Assembly: GCF_014284365.1 (NCBI RefSeq)
Contig: NZ_JACOGG010000010.1
Coordinates: 100,090-164,089 of the forward strand
DNA from: Cognatundibacterium rugosum
Lineage (GTDB): Bacteria; Pseudomonadota; Gammaproteobacteria; Burkholderiales; Burkholderiaceae_D
Length of the DNA: 64,000 nucleotides
Reading direction: 5' to 3'
In this document: positions 1 to 10,054 of the stretch, in pieces
How the letters are laid out: every line of letters begins with the position of its first letter
Numbering within the stretch: the first letter of the stretch is position 1
Notes under the pieces: generated by a model
Database searches by the model: none
Told to the model about the DNA's origin: nothing
The model's input: only the letters and a program-made list of their open reading frames with translations
Position numbers and translations under genes: made by a program

Positions 1-672
1 CATCTGGATGATCTGCAAGTGGCAGACAGCCATACCATCAGTGTCTATGATGAGAGCTGGCATCAGGGCGTGATCGGGATCGTGGCGTCCCGTCTCAAGG
101 ACAAATTCTACCGCCCTACCATTACTTTTGCGCCGGCTGGCGACGACCTGATCAAAGGTTCAGGTCGTTCTATCCCCGGCTTTCATTTACGTGATGCATT
201 GGATTTGGTGTCCAAGCAAATCCCCGGTGTCATACACAAATTTGGTGGTCACGCGATGGCAGCAGGCCTTAGCCTGGCACATGAGGACTTACCTATATTT
301 CAGGCTGCCTTTGAGGCTGTCGGGCAGTCCTGGCTGGAAAAGCAGCAGTTAGAGCGCATCATAGAAACCGATGGACCTTTAGAAGATGCCTATTTCAGCA
401 TCGACTTTATTCAACTGCTGGATCAACAAGTCTGGGGCCAACACTTCCCTCCCCCGCTGTTTTGCGATCAGTTCCGCCTGATTTCTCAGCGCATCCTGAA
501 AGAACGCCATCTGAAGCTGGTGCTGGAAAAAAATGGTCAGCGTTTTGATGCGATCTGGTTTGGACATACCGATGAATTGGATGATGTCGTCAATGTCGCT
601 TTCCGCCTGGATGCGAATGAATACAATGGCGTGACCAAGGTGCAGCTGTTAGTGGAGCACATCGACACCTGA
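1..672 (+). CDS. recJ: RecJ single-stranded-DNA exonuclease, C-terminal part (5' end outside window)
   Basis: The reading frame is open from base 1 and ends at a TGA at 670-672, so this is the last 223 codons of a longer gene. It contains the DHHA1-type segment HQGVIGIVASRLKDKFYRP, then SGRSIPGFHLRDAL and KFGGHAMAAGL, all typical of RecJ, followed by the C-terminal OB-like region. RecJ degrades single-stranded DNA 5' to 3' in recombination and mismatch repair. The catalytic DHH domain lies upstream of the window. A GTG at 19 could be mistaken for a start, but the homology runs through it. It is convergent with the next gene, with 12 bases between the stops. Confidence 0.93.
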   Translation, partial: HLDDLQVADSHTISVYDESWHQGVIGIVASRLKDKFYRPTITFAPAGDDLIKGSGRSIPGFHLRDALDLVSKQIPGVIHKFGGHAMAAGLSLAHEDLPIFQAAFEAVGQSWLEKQQLERIIETDGPLEDAYFSIDFIQLLDQQVWGQHFPPPLFCDQFRLISQRILKERHLKLVLEKNGQRFDAIWFGHTDELDDVVNVAFRLDANEYNGVTKVQLLVEHIDT

Positions 673-684
673 GTTGTGTGGCAT

Positions 685-1392
685 TCAGGCAAAAGCGGTA
701 TGACGTAAAAAATCCAGCAGATGGGCAGCCACCAATGGGTGGCTGTTTTCACTTATTTTCGCGTCTGCAGACTGGCTAAAGCCATGGTCACCACTGACAA
801 CGGCAATACGGATCGCACGCGTATTCTCATACGCAAAGCGATACAGGCTGCGTGTCGAACAATGAGCATCCTGATCACCGGTAATCATCATGAGTGGCAA
901 GCGCAATGAAGACGCATAGGGATAATAACGCGGCGCGACATAGCTGAGCTCTGGCCCATCCTTTTTTTCATCAAATAAGGGCGTCAGAAAAATACCCGCT
1001 TTGAACTTGGCGTCTTCACATAAAACACGCCATGCCACGACAGAGCCAAACGATTTTCCGGCCAGCGCAATCTGTTGAAAATGAATATTGTCATCCAGGC
1101 GTAACTGGCGTACTACCTCACGCAGCTGCCTGCTTTCCGCCGACAAATCTGCTGAAGGCTGACCTTCTTTAGGATTTTTTTGAAAAAAATCCCAGTCAAA
1201 TCTGGCGACAGCGATACCACATCGTGTCAATTCACTGGAGATGCTCAGAAACAGCTCTCTCTGCATTCCATAACGCAAGCCTGGAGCTAGCACCAGGCAC
1301 GGGAACGGACCTGCTCCTTGTGGCAAATCGAGCGTAAACGCACGCTTTATCTCATTTTTTTCCAAACCAGACACCTTGCTTATTGTGTTCAT
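685..1392 (-). CDS. Alpha/beta hydrolase, dienelactone-hydrolase-like
   Basis: A protein of about 235 residues with an alpha/beta hydrolase layout: an N-terminal LVLAPGLRYG strand-turn, a nucleophile elbow GKSFGS (G-x-S-x-G), a late acid segment MITGDQDAHCS, and a C-terminal catalytic histidine in VSGDHGFS. It resembles the small predicted alpha/beta hydrolases with KANL3/Tex30-type elbows. The substrate cannot be told. No signal peptide is seen, so it is likely cytoplasmic. I chose the internal ATG at 1392 because the 21 extra residues from the upstream ATG at 1455 do not look like the family N-terminus. Neither start has a strong ribosome-binding site. Confidence 0.75.
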   Translation of the reverse strand: MNTISKVSGLEKNEIKRAFTLDLPQGAGPFPCLVLAPGLRYGMQRELFLSISSELTRCGIAVARFDWDFFQKNPKEGQPSADLSAESRQLREVVRQLRLDDNIHFQQIALAGKSFGSVVAWRVLCEDAKFKAGIFLTPLFDEKKDGPELSYVAPRYYPYASSLRLPLMMITGDQDAHCSTRSLYRFAYENTRAIRIAVVSGDHGFSQSADAKISENSHPLVAAHLLDFLRHTAFA

Positions 1393-1609
1393 ACTCAATA
1401 CAGTTACACTGCTGTGCGTCAGTGAATATGTCTGCCAATTGGCATGCACCAGCACCTGCAGTCAATCTCAGGCTGACGCTGAACTTTACGTGTTTTCAGA
1501 GGTCGAAGTAAACACTTCAGCCGTTCTTTGTAACACCCATGTCGATAATCCGGTCACGAATACAACAAAGCCAGATCTGTGACCCGCTTCTAAAGAGGAG
1601 TAACCCTAA

Positions 1610-3670
1610 GTGAAAGCCCAAGTTCTCAGCGTTATCGCGCTGCTCATCGCTGGCACCACCAGCTCTGCCTCCAGCTATGCAGCTGAACCTGCCAAAGCTG
1701 CTTCGCCCTCGGTATTGCTGTCCGGCGTAGATACGAAATTCCAGGACAAGTCCGTTGCACCTCAGGACGACTTTTACCGCCATGTGAATGGTGCGTGGCT
1801 GAAAAACGCACAAATCCCGTCTGACCGCTCCTCAGCCGGCGCATTTATGGATTTGCGTGAAGCTGTCGTGCCACGTTTGCATACGATTATTCAGGGTTTA
1901 TCCAAAGGCCAGAATGCACAAGGCAGTGATGCACAAAAAATCGCTGATTTGTTTGCCAGTTTTATGGATACCAAAGCAATCGAAGCAGCGGGTCTCAAAC
2001 CTTTGCAAGCTGACTTTGCAAAGATAGATGCAATCTCCGACAAAAATCAACTGCCAGCCACTTTCGCCTGGCTGAACCGTATCAGCGTCACTGCACCTTT
2101 CGATGTGCAAGTCCATCAGGACAATAAAGACTCAACCAAATACGTACTCGACATCGGTCAATCCGGTCTGGCACTGCCAGATCGTGATTACTACCTGAAA
2201 GATGATGACGCCAAACTCAAAGCTACCCGTGAAAAATACCTGCAGCATATAGAAAAAATGCTGAGCCTGGCGGGTAACAAAGACGCAGCTAAAAAAGCAG
2301 CAGCGATTCTGGCGCTGGAAACTGAACTGGCGAAAGTACAATGGACTAAGGTTGAATTGCGCGATCCTATCAAGGCCTATAACAAAATTCCTTTGAATGA
2401 ACTCAGCAAGCTGGGTGCAGGCTATGACTGGAATGCCTACCTGAAAGAACTGGGCGTCAGCGGCAAAATCGACTACGTGATTGTCGCCCAGCCTAGTTAC
2501 ATCACAGGCATGAGTAAAGTGTTGGCAGAAACGCCGCTGGACACGATCAAGGCTTATCTGAAATGGCACACCTTCAGCTCTGCTGCTTCACAATTACCAA
2601 AACAGTTTTCGGATGAAAGCTTTGCCTTCTTCAGCAAAACCCTGCGTGGCGTTCCTAGTCAGGAAGTGCGCTGGAAACGCGGAGTGCGTCTGGTCGACAG
2701 CGGCATGGGTGAAAGCCTGGGTAAGCTCTATGTTGAAAAGCACTTCCCTGCAGATAGTAAAGCCAAGATGGAGCAACTGGTGAATAACCTGCTGCTCGCT
2801 TACAAACAAAGCGTGGATACACTGGATTGGATGAGCGATGCGACCAAAAAAGAAGCACAGGCTAAGCTAGCTACCTTTATGCCTAAAATCGGTTATCCAA
2901 ATAAATGGAAAGATTATTCTGAGCTCAAGATAGTCAAAGGGGATGCAGTAGGTAACCTGCGTGCGATTCGCCAGTTTGCCGCACAGACTGAGCTGAATAA
3001 ATTAGGTAAGCCTATCGATCGCGATGAATGGGGCATGACACCACAAACGGTCAATGCTTACTACAATCCGGAGATGAATGAAATCGTGTTCCCGGCAGCT
3101 ATTTTGCAGGCACCATTCTTTAATCCGAAAGCCGATGATGCGGTTAACTACGGCGGCATAGGCGCGGTGATTGGTCACGAGATCAGCCACGGCTTCGATG
3201 ATCAGGGTGCGCAGTATGACGGTCTGGGTAATTTGCGTGACTGGTGGACGAAAGAAGACCATGAAAAATTTGCGGCAAAAACTGCTGCGTTGGTAAAGCA
3301 ATACAATGCGTTTTCACCAGTATCTGGCTACCACGTTAACGGTGAACTCACGCTGGGCGAAAACATTGCTGATAACTCGGGTCTGGCCATCGCTTATAAA
3401 GCCTATATATTATCGCTGGGCGGCAAACCTGCTCCTGTGATTGGTGGTCTGACCGGTGATCAGCGCTTCTTCATGGGCTTTGCTCAGGTTTGGCGTGGCA
3501 AATTGCGTGAACAGGAAGCGATCATTCGCATCAAAACGGATCCGCATTCCCCAGGCGAATTCCGTGCCAACGGCACGCTGCGTAATATGACGCCGTTCTA
3601 TCAATCGTTTGGCGTTAAAGAAGCCAACAAGATGTATTTGCCACCGGCAGAACGCGTCACAATCTGGTAA
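1610..3670 (+). CDS. Exported M13-family (neprilysin-like) zinc metallopeptidase
   Basis: A 686-residue protein starting at GTG 1610, ten bases after a strong AGAGGAG (1594-1600). Residues 1-25 form a signal peptide ending in SSYAAEP, so the enzyme is periplasmic or secreted. The M13 fold follows: an N-terminal peptidase M13 domain, then the zinc motif HEISH at 523-527 and the third ligand Glu584 in GELTLGENIAD. The C-terminus is the family's usual short tail with a conserved Trp. M13 enzymes (PepO-like) cut oligopeptides. Length and motifs are complete. It stands alone, with its own terminator just after the stop codon. Confidence 0.95.
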   Translation: MKAQVLSVIALLIAGTTSSASSYAAEPAKAASPSVLLSGVDTKFQDKSVAPQDDFYRHVNGAWLKNAQIPSDRSSAGAFMDLREAVVPRLHTIIQGLSKGQNAQGSDAQKIADLFASFMDTKAIEAAGLKPLQADFAKIDAISDKNQLPATFAWLNRISVTAPFDVQVHQDNKDSTKYVLDIGQSGLALPDRDYYLKDDDAKLKATREKYLQHIEKMLSLAGNKDAAKKAAAILALETELAKVQWTKVELRDPIKAYNKIPLNELSKLGAGYDWNAYLKELGVSGKIDYVIVAQPSYITGMSKVLAETPLDTIKAYLKWHTFSSAASQLPKQFSDESFAFFSKTLRGVPSQEVRWKRGVRLVDSGMGESLGKLYVEKHFPADSKAKMEQLVNNLLLAYKQSVDTLDWMSDATKKEAQAKLATFMPKIGYPNKWKDYSELKIVKGDAVGNLRAIRQFAAQTELNKLGKPIDRDEWGMTPQTVNAYYNPEMNEIVFPAAILQAPFFNPKADDAVNYGGIGAVIGHEISHGFDDQGAQYDGLGNLRDWWTKEDHEKFAAKTAALVKQYNAFSPVSGYHVNGELTLGENIADNSGLAIAYKAYILSLGGKPAPVIGGLTGDQRFFMGFAQVWRGKLREQEAIIRIKTDPHSPGEFRANGTLRNMTPFYQSFGVKEANKMYLPPAERVTIW

Positions 3671-3673
3671 GCA

Positions 3674-3703
3674 GAAAGGGGCAAATACCGCCCCTTTCTT
3701 GCG
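3674..3703 (+). terminator. Rho-independent terminator of the M13 peptidase gene
   Basis: Just after the TAA at 3668-3670 lies an inverted repeat AAAGGGGC / GCCCCTTT with a 7-base loop, followed by a short T-containing tail. Confidence 0.75.
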
Positions 3704-3727
3704 CACAGATTCTGCGCGACCAAAAAC

Positions 3728-3760
3728 AAAAAAGCCCAGCTTCAAGCTGGGCTTTATATT
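3728..3760 (-). terminator. Terminator hairpin downstream of tRNA-Arg
   Basis: AAAGCCCAGCTT and AAGCTGGGCTTT form a near-perfect stem. Read on the minus strand it is followed by TTTTTTTGTTTTT, so it terminates the minus-strand tRNA transcript. It could also work in the plus direction. Confidence 0.75.
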
Positions 3761-3761
3761 T

Positions 3762-3838
3762 TGGCCTGCCCAGTAGGAATCGAACCTACGACCCCGAGCT
3801 TAGAAGGCTCGTGCTCTATCCAACTGAGCTATGGACAG
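3762..3838 (-). tRNA. tRNA-Arg, anticodon TCT
   Basis: A 77-base cloverleaf on the minus strand. The acceptor stem CTGTCCA pairs with TGGGCAG. The D arm (TAGCTCAG...), a 5-bp anticodon stem CGAGC/GCTCG around CTTCTAA (anticodon TCT, reading AGA) and the T arm (GTAGGTTCGAATCCTAC) are all present. The 3' CCA is encoded. It sits between glmM and the M13 gene and is followed by its own hairpin. I saw no integrase or attachment-site duplication at its 3' end. Confidence 0.97.
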
Positions 3839-3941
3839 TTTAGATTTCAGTACATTAGTGCTGAAAAACTGAAGGCTGAATACTACATGTAAATGCGCAT
3901 ACTTTCAATATTCAGACGGTCCGAAAACCGCCTGCATGGCA

Positions 3942-5279
3942 TTATTTAATGCATTCAACCAAACGGCGTGCAGAACTTGCGGCCAAGTCCGCATCATCCG
4001 CCTCTACCATCACGCGTATCAGCGGCTCAGTACCGGATGCACGTATCAGCACACGACCACGCTCACCTAGTTCAGCTTCGACTTTGGCCTTTTCTGCGAC
4101 CAGCGCAGCATTGTTTTGCCAGTTAAAACCTGGCGTCACACGCACATTCAACAAAGTTTGCGGATACAGCATCAAACCTGAAATGCATTCATCCAAGGTC
4201 TTACCGCTGCGTTTCAATGCGGATAATACTTGCAGGGAAGAGACGATACCGTCACCCGTAGAATGCTTATCCAGGCAAAGCAAATGGCCAGAACCTTCGC
4301 CACCAAGCAGCCAGCCTCGTTCATGCAATTGTTCCAGTACATAACGGTCGCCAACCTTGGCACGAGAGAAGCCCACACCCAGTTTTTGCAACGCAACTTC
4401 AACGGCCATATTCGTCATCAAGGTACCGACCACGCCAGCAACCGGGCCAGTCGCGAGACGATCCAGAACCATCAGATATAACAACTGATCGCCGTTATAA
4501 ATTTTTCCGTGACGATCCACCATGACCAAACGATCTGCATCACCATCAAGGGCAATGCCCAAATCTGCATGGTTGGCACGTACCGCTAAGGCGAGTGCAT
4601 CCGGCGCCGTCGCACCAACTTTGTCATTGATGTTGAGGCCATTTGGCGCATTACCAATCGCGATAACTTCTGCACCCAGCTCATGGAATACATGTGGAGC
4701 AATATCGTAGGCTGCACCGTGTGCACAATCCACGACAATTTTCATGCCGCGTAAATCCAATTCGGTTGGGAAAGTCCCTTTGCAGAATTCGATATATCGA
4801 CCATTCGCATCACGCAAGCGATGCGCTTTACCTAAGTGATCGGAGCTGACACACAGCATGTCTTTTTCCAGCTCAGCTTCGATCGCGAGCTCTACTTCAT
4901 CCGGCAATTTATTCCCTTGTGCCGAGAAAAACTTAATTCCATTGTCGTCATAAGGATTATGTGAAGCCGAAATCACGACACCGGCAGCCAGACGCAAGGC
5001 GCGTGTCAGATAAGCCACGGCTGGCGTCGGCATAGGCCCAGACAACATTACGTCAACACCTGCTGCTGCAAAACCGGCCTCCAGGGAGGCTTCCAGCATA
5101 TAACCCGAAATGCGGGTATCTTTACCGATCAGCACGGTGGGGCGCCCCTCGCCCACATGGCCAGCCTGAGCGAGGACTTTGCCTGCGGCATATCCTAAGC
5201 GCATTACAAAGTCGGGGGTAATCGGTGCAACACCGACACGTCCACGTATGCCATCCGTACCAAAATATTTTCTAGACAT
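3942..5279 (-). CDS. glmM: Phosphoglucosamine mutase
   Basis: Converts glucosamine-6-phosphate to glucosamine-1-phosphate for UDP-GlcNAc, peptidoglycan and LPS synthesis. From ATG 5279 the protein is 445 residues, the usual length. It has the N-terminal [10 protein letters not shown], the phosphoserine loop SASHNP with the active Ser near 106, the metal loop DGDADR (Asp245, 247, 249) and the C-terminal phosphate-binding [13 protein letters not shown] longer frame runs upstream to 5396, but the extra residues have no homology, and a GGAG lies before the ATG at 5279. The start overlaps the 3' end of folP by 8 bases, so the two are translationally coupled in the ftsH-folP-glmM order common in proteobacteria. 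Confidence 0.97.
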   Translation of the reverse strand: MSRKYFGTDGIRGRVGVAPITPDFVMRLGYAAGKVLAQAGHVGEGRPTVLIGKDTRISGYMLEASLEAGFAAAGVDVMLSGPMPTPAVAYLTRALRLAAGVVISASHNPYDDNGIKFFSAQGNKLPDEVELAIEAELEKDMLCVSSDHLGKAHRLRDANGRYIEFCKGTFPTELDLRGMKIVVDCAHGAAYDIAPHVFHELGAEVIAIGNAPNGLNINDKVGATAPDALALAVRANHADLGIALDGDADRLVMVDRHGKIYNGDQLLYLMVLDRLATGPVAGVVGTLMTNMAVEVALQKLGVGFSRAKVGDRYVLEQLHERGWLLGGEGSGHLLCLDKHSTGDGIVSSLQVLSALKRSGKTLDECISGLMLYPQTLLNVRVTPGFNWQNNAALVAEKAKVEAELGERGRVLIRASGTEPLIRVMVEADDADLAASSARRLVECIK

Positions 5280-6135
5280 TGCAATTCCACTCCATATCAC
5301 TAAGACTATTCCAAACTTTGAGCGCGTCCACGGTCTCTTTGACATCATGCACACGTAATATTGCAGCCCCCTGGTGGGCAGCTGCGAGCGCGGCACTTAG
5401 ACTACCTGCCAGCCTGTGCTCAATTTCTCTGCCAGTTAAACCACCTATCATCGATTTCCTCGACACGCCAATCAACAAAGGGCTATCCAGCGAAGCAATC
5501 AAGTGAGGTGTATTTTTGAATAATGTCACATTGTGCGCCAATGTTTTACCAAATCCAAATCCCGGGTCGAGGCAAATTCTTTCGTCTTCCACGCCCGCTG
5601 CAATCAATACATTCTTGCGGCTTTGCAAAAAGCTGGCGACTTCACTCACCACATCCAAATAAGCCGGCGCTTGCTGCATCGTTTGTGGCTGCTGTTGCAT
5701 ATGCATCACGCACAAACCCGCATCAGATGAGGCGACCGCTGCAATAGCCTCTACACTGGCGAAACCCGAAATATCATTAATCATATCGACGCCAGCCAGC
5801 AATACTTCTTTCATCACTGTGGGTTTATAGGTGTCGACAGAAATGGCCTTACCACAATCGCGGATAGCAAATACTAAGGGCATCAGACGATCAAGTTCCT
5901 GTTGCAGGGAAAGCGGTGCCGCACCAGGTCGACTGGATTCCGCGCCGATATCGATGATATCGACACCATCGTTGAGCATGACATCGACCTGAGCGAGCGC
6001 AGCATCGAGGTCAGTAAATTTTCCACCATCAGAAAATGAGTCGGGCGTGACATTCAGGATGCCCATGACCAAAGGGCGAAAGCCTGGCGCATTCAGAGGA
6101 AAACGAAAGCGCCCACATTGAAAATTTTTCTTCAT
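5272..6135 (-). CDS. folP: Dihydropteroate synthase
   Basis: Joins p-aminobenzoate to the pterin pyrophosphate in folate synthesis and is the target of sulfonamides. The 287-residue TIM-barrel protein shows the first pterin-binding signature [16 protein letters not shown], the second segment [28 protein letters not shown] for pterin binding, and a late [11 protein letters not shown] loop followed by RVHDV. All signatures are intact and the length is normal. It lies downstream of ftsH (53-base gap) and overlaps glmM by 8 bases. Confidence 0.97.
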   Translation of the reverse strand: MKKNFQCGRFRFPLNAPGFRPLVMGILNVTPDSFSDGGKFTDLDAALAQVDVMLNDGVDIIDIGAESSRPGAAPLSLQQELDRLMPLVFAIRDCGKAISVDTYKPTVMKEVLLAGVDMINDISGFASVEAIAAVASSDAGLCVMHMQQQPQTMQQAPAYLDVVSEVASFLQSRKNVLIAAGVEDERICLDPGFGFGKTLAHNVTLFKNTPHLIASLDSPLLIGVSRKSMIGGLTGREIEHRLAGSLSAALAAAHQGAAILRVHDVKETVDALKVWNSLSDMEWNCNV

Positions 6136-6188
6136 AAAAGCAAAAAGGCGAGGTTATTACCTCACCTTTCCGTCTGCTAAATCGTTAA

Positions 6189-8078
6189 TCAGGCTGGTGC
6201 TGTGGCGTTTGGGGATACGCCGCCAGATGCATTTCCGGAAGATCCACGTCCGGTAGACTGGCCTGCTTTAGGTGGGCGTGGATCAACGCCATTCATAATA
6301 TCGTTGACCTGATCAGCATCGATCGTCTCCCAATCGAGCAAGGCCTTAGTCATGGCTTCGACCTTATCGCGGTTTTCTTCTAACAGCTTACGCGCTAAAG
6401 CATATTGCGTATCCAAAATCGAACGGATTTCAGCGTCGACTTTTTGTTGGGTTGCTTCAGAAATCGTTTTGGAAGACATACCAAAATAACCTTCCTGCTG
6501 GCTGTCCTCATAGACCATGACGCCCATACTGTCTGACATACCAAAGCGTGTCACCATAGATCGTGCCAGTTTGGTCGCACGCGAAAAGTCATTCGAGGCA
6601 CCGGTAGACATTTGACCAACAAAAATCTCTTCAGCAATACGGCCGCCAAACAATATAGAAATTTCTTCAAGCATTTTGTCTTTGTAGCCACTGATCTGAT
6701 CGTGCTCAGGTAACTGCCAGGTCAGACCAAGTGCATAGCCACGCGGCATAATAGTAACCTTGTGCACAGGATCAGCCTTAGGCAACAATTTCGCCACGAC
6801 TGCATGACCAGACTCATGGTAGGCAGTATTGCGACGTTCATCCTCACGCATCACCATGGATTTACGCTCAGGCCCCATGTAAATCTTATCTTTGGCATCC
6901 TCGAAATCCAACATTTCAACCAGGCGCTTATTTCTGCGTGCAGCAAACAGTGCAGCTTCATTGACCAGATTAGCCAGATCAGCACCAGAGAAACCAGGTG
7001 TGCCACGTGCCAGGATATCAGCACGCACATCCGAAGACACAGGCACTTTGCGCATGTGCACGTTCAAAATCTGTTCACGACCACGGATATCCGGTAAGCC
7101 CACAGAAACCTGGCGATCGAAACGACCTGGACGCAACAACGCCTTATCCAATACATCAGCACGGTTAGTTGCAGCGATGACGATCACGCCAGAGTTCGCC
7201 TCAAAACCGTCCATTTCGACCAGCATCTGGTTCAGTGTCTGTTCACGCTCATCATTGCCACCGCCCATACCGGCGCCGCGATGACGGCCAACAGCATCAA
7301 TTTCATCGATGAAAATAATGCAAGGCGCATGTTTTTTTGCAGTGTCGAACATATCGCGAACACGGGATGCGCCAACACCAACGAACATTTCGACGAAATC
7401 GGAACCGGAGATAGTGAAAAATGGCACTTTAGCTTCGCCAGCGATAGCGCGTGCCAGCAAAGTTTTACCGGTACCTGGTGGACCTACCATCAGGATACCG
7501 CGTGGAATACGGCCACCGAGTTTTTGGAATTTAGTCGGATCTCTGAGGAAATCGACTACTTCTGTGACTTCTTCTTTGGCTTCATCGCAACCAGCCACAT
7601 CGGCAAACGTGACGTTATTGTTGGAATCATCAAGCATTCTTGCTTTGGACTTACCGAAAGAAAAAGCCCCCCCCTTACCACCGCCCTGCATTTGACGCAT
7701 GAAGAATATCCATACACCAATCAGCAACAGCATAGGAAACCAGGAGATAAACACCTGCTGCAGGAAAGATTGCTCTTCTGGCGGTTTATTGTCAAATTTA
7801 ATACCATTATTAACCAGATCACCAACCAGACCGCGATCAAAAATCGTGAGTTGAGATTTAATCTTCTTACCGTCAGTCGTCACCGCTGTGACGGTGCGGT
7901 TCGCATCGTCGATGGTGGCTTCTTTAATATGCTTAGCCTTCACCTCTTCCAGAAATTCTGAATAGGGCACGGAAGTAACGCCAATGCTGCCGCTTTTCCC
8001 TTCAAATTGTTTGAACAGGGTAAAAAGCACCAGGGCAACCACCACCCATATCGCTGCTTTTGAAAACATATTATTCAC
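6189..8078 (-). CDS. ftsH: ATP-dependent zinc metalloprotease FtsH
   Basis: A membrane-bound AAA+ protease that controls the quality of membrane proteins and degrades regulators such as LpxC and heat-shock sigma factor (known for the family). The 629 residues contain an N-terminal membrane helix (about 9-25), a periplasmic domain, a second helix (about 109-127), Walker A GPPGTGKT at 199-206, Walker B IIFIDEID at 254-261, the second region of homology with RPGRFDR near 327-332, and the zinc site HESGH at 421-425. The Gly/Ser/Pro-rich C-terminal tail is typical. It is first in the ftsH-folP-glmM operon. Confidence 0.98.
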   Translation of the reverse strand: MNNMFSKAAIWVVVALVLFTLFKQFEGKSGSIGVTSVPYSEFLEEVKAKHIKEATIDDANRTVTAVTTDGKKIKSQLTIFDRGLVGDLVNNGIKFDNKPPEEQSFLQQVFISWFPMLLLIGVWIFFMRQMQGGGKGGAFSFGKSKARMLDDSNNNVTFADVAGCDEAKEEVTEVVDFLRDPTKFQKLGGRIPRGILMVGPPGTGKTLLARAIAGEAKVPFFTISGSDFVEMFVGVGASRVRDMFDTAKKHAPCIIFIDEIDAVGRHRGAGMGGGNDEREQTLNQMLVEMDGFEANSGVIVIAATNRADVLDKALLRPGRFDRQVSVGLPDIRGREQILNVHMRKVPVSSDVRADILARGTPGFSGADLANLVNEAALFAARRNKRLVEMLDFEDAKDKIYMGPERKSMVMREDERRNTAYHESGHAVVAKLLPKADPVHKVTIMPRGYALGLTWQLPEHDQISGYKDKMLEEISILFGGRIAEEIFVGQMSTGASNDFSRATKLARSMVTRFGMSDSMGVMVYEDSQQEGYFGMSSKTISEATQQKVDAEIRSILDTQYALARKLLEENRDKVEAMTKALLDWETIDADQVNDIMNGVDPRPPKAGQSTGRGSSGNASGGVSPNATAPA

Positions 8079-8200
8079 GAGAACTCCTTGAACGCAGGTT
8101 GCGCTATTTTTCTGATACTGTAATTGTTCATTCTACCTGCAATAGGCAGAGCTTGCTAGCCAACATATGATGCCTGCATTGACGATAATCAAGAGAAAAA

Positions 8201-8845
8201 TTACTCAGGATTTTTCAATCCTTTACCCAGAAGGAAGATTTCTGAGGATTTATCCTTACTTGCTTTCGGCTTCTTGTTCTGGACCACTTTAAATTCATCC
8301 TTGAACATATTGACAATATTATTATAACTTGGTCCGTGAAAACACTTCACTAACAGTGCGCCGCCGGGTTTTAAGTGTGCTTTCGCGAAAGAAATTGCCA
8401 ACTCAATGATATACTCCACCCTTGCGGCATCGACTGTGGAATTACCGGAAAGATTGGGCGCCATATCAGACAGAACAAGATCTACTTTTCTCCCTGACAG
8501 GCAGGCTTCCAATTTATCCAGCACTTCATCCTCACGGAAATCGCCCTGAATAAACTGAACATCTGCAATCGGCTCCATAGGCAGCAAATCCAGTGCGTAA
8601 ATCTCGCCCAATATGCCGCCGCCTTCTTTGCCTGCCAGTTTATTCCGTACATACTGGGACCAGCTGCCAGGTGTAGCACCCAAGTCGACAATGACCTGGC
8701 CAGGACGGATTAATTTCTCAACCTCATCGATCTCTTTCAACTTATAGACGGCTCGCGCACGATAGCCTTCTTTTTGTGCAAGTTTCACATATGGATCATT
8801 TATATGATCGTGCACCCAATTTTGATTGAATTTATTCTTTGCCAT
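8201..8845 (-). CDS. rlmE: 23S rRNA (uridine-2'-O)-methyltransferase RlmE (FtsJ/RrmJ)
   Basis: Methylates the 2'-OH of U2552 in 23S rRNA using S-adenosylmethionine, late in 50S assembly. The 214-residue protein has the basic N-terminus, [13 protein letters not shown] with the first catalytic Lys, the SAM-binding loop [12 protein letters not shown], the catalytic Asp in [18 protein letters not shown] with the second catalytic Lys, and the C-terminal [10 protein letters not shown] with the Glu. It is complete. It is divergent from yhbY with only 32 bases between the starts, and lies upstream of ftsH, as in many proteobacteria. Confidence 0.97.
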   Translation of the reverse strand: MAKNKFNQNWVHDHINDPYVKLAQKEGYRARAVYKLKEIDEVEKLIRPGQVIVDLGATPGSWSQYVRNKLAGKEGGGILGEIYALDLLPMEPIADVQFIQGDFREDEVLDKLEACLSGRKVDLVLSDMAPNLSGNSTVDAARVEYIIELAISFAKAHLKPGGALLVKCFHGPSYNNIVNMFKDEFKVVQNKKPKASKDKSSEIFLLGKGLKNPE

Positions 8846-8877
8846 TCGCGTAAAATACTGCTTTTAAAGGAATTACT

Positions 8878-9348
8878 ATGTTAAAACTCACACCCGCTGA
8901 ACGCAGCGAACTCAGATCCGAAGCACATGGCCTGAAACCCATCGTATTGATCGGCGAAGCTGGCCTGACTCCAGCTGTCAAAAAAGAAATTGACGCTGGT
9001 CTGGATGCACATGGACTGATCAAAGTCCGCGTTTTTGGCGACGACCGTGAAGCACGTATTGCTATGTACGATACGATTTGCGGCGAACTCGATGCAGCGC
9101 CTGTGCAGCACATCGGTAAACTGCTGGTGATCTATCGCCCGAAACTCGAGGGTGTAAAAGAAAATAAACTGGTTAAAAAAGGCAGAGGCCTGAGAGAAGT
9201 TACTATCGTAAAGCCTAGCCCAAGTGGCACGAAAAAGCCAACTGTTTCCAAAGTTTTAGTAAAAGGAAACGAGCGCGTCACTCAAGGCGGCAATATCAAA
9301 CGCGCAAAACCACGTCAGTCCAGTAAAAAGAAGAATGCACTCGGCTGA
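8878..9348 (+). CDS. yhbY: YhbY-family CRM-domain RNA-binding protein
   Basis: The first 95 residues form a CRM domain: LTPAERSELRSEAHGLKPIV, then the GEAGLT loop (GxxG-like RNA-contact turn), DAHGLIKVRVFGDDREAR, and GKLLVIYRPK. YhbY proteins associate with pre-50S ribosomal particles (family knowledge). This protein is longer (156 residues) than the roughly 97-residue E. coli form because of a Lys/Arg-rich, probably disordered C-terminal tail that may add RNA affinity. It is divergent from rlmE, another 50S maturation factor. Confidence 0.93.
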   Translation: MLKLTPAERSELRSEAHGLKPIVLIGEAGLTPAVKKEIDAGLDAHGLIKVRVFGDDREARIAMYDTICGELDAAPVQHIGKLLVIYRPKLEGVKENKLVKKGRGLREVTIVKPSPSGTKKPTVSKVLVKGNERVTQGGNIKRAKPRQSSKKKNALG

Positions 9349-9366
9349 CATTCAGCACGCATGCAT

Positions 9367-9402
9367 CAAATAACCCGGCCAGGAGCCGGGTTATTTATTT
9401 GA
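9367..9402 (+). terminator. Rho-independent terminator of yhbY
   Basis: AAATAACCCGGC and GCCGGGTTATTT form a 12-bp stem with a 5-base loop, followed by ATTTG. It begins 18 bases after the yhbY stop codon. Confidence 0.85.
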
Positions 9403-9463
9403 GGCCTGCATGATTGGCAGGCAACGCTGTAATCAAGCTACTCCCAGACAAGTCCCAAGCAAA

Positions 9464-9940
9464 TTACACGTAGGATACGTCCAGCACTTCATACTCGCGG
9501 ACGCCAGCCGGCGCCTGAACACCGACAACATCACCCGCATACTTGCCAATCAGGGCACGTGCAATCGGCGAGGTAATGGATACTTTGCTGAGCTTAATAT
9601 CCGCCTCATCCTCACCAACGATCTGGTAAGTCACTTTCTGCGAGGTTTCCAGATCTTCCAGGTGTACGGTTGAGCCAAACACGACGCGCCCTTCCGCATC
9701 CAGCGTGGATGGATCAATGATCTGCGCAGAACCCAGCTTGCCTTCTAATTCCGCGATACGCCCCTCTATGAAAGCCTGACGTTCTTTTGCCGCATCGTAT
9801 TCTGCATTTTCCGACAGATCACCCTGAGCACGCGCTTCCGCAATCGCATTAATCACAGCTGGACGCTCTTTTGTTTTCAGGGTGTGTAATTCTTGCTTCA
9901 ACAATTCTGCGCCGAATTTAGTGATAGGTACTGTACTCAT
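9464..9940 (-). CDS. greA: Transcription elongation factor GreA
   Basis: Rescues backtracked RNA polymerase by stimulating transcript cleavage through the secondary channel. From ATG 9940 the protein is 158 residues, the normal size. It has an N-terminal coiled-coil hairpin with the acidic tip GDLSENAEYDAAKERQ and a C-terminal FKBP-like domain (SPIARALIGKYAGDVV). A longer frame begins at 10015, but its 25 extra residues are unlike GreA. It follows carB in the carA-carB-greA order typical of betaproteobacteria. Confidence 0.97.
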   Translation of the reverse strand: MSTVPITKFGAELLKQELHTLKTKERPAVINAIAEARAQGDLSENAEYDAAKERQAFIEGRIAELEGKLGSAQIIDPSTLDAEGRVVFGSTVHLEDLETSQKVTYQIVGEDEADIKLSKVSITSPIARALIGKYAGDVVGVQAPAGVREYEVLDVSYV

Positions 9941-10054
9941 GTCATTTACGCTTATAAAAGTAAAAATACAGAGGGCAAGCAACATCTGTGATGTCTTTTG
10001 CGACCTCTGTATCAAAGGTGCAGTGCTAACCTTTCAGCAGCACTGGGATTTTGC

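Noticed and set aside
3762..3838. tRNA-Arg as an integration site of an island
   Set aside because: No integrase gene and no second copy of the tRNA 3' end were seen in the window.
5280..5396. N-terminal extension of glmM
   Set aside because: The 39 extra residues are unlike GlmM and would lie wholly inside folP; the ATG at 5279 has a proper GGAG.
9941..10015. N-terminal extension of greA
   Set aside because: Not part of the GreA fold; the standard N-terminus begins at 9940.
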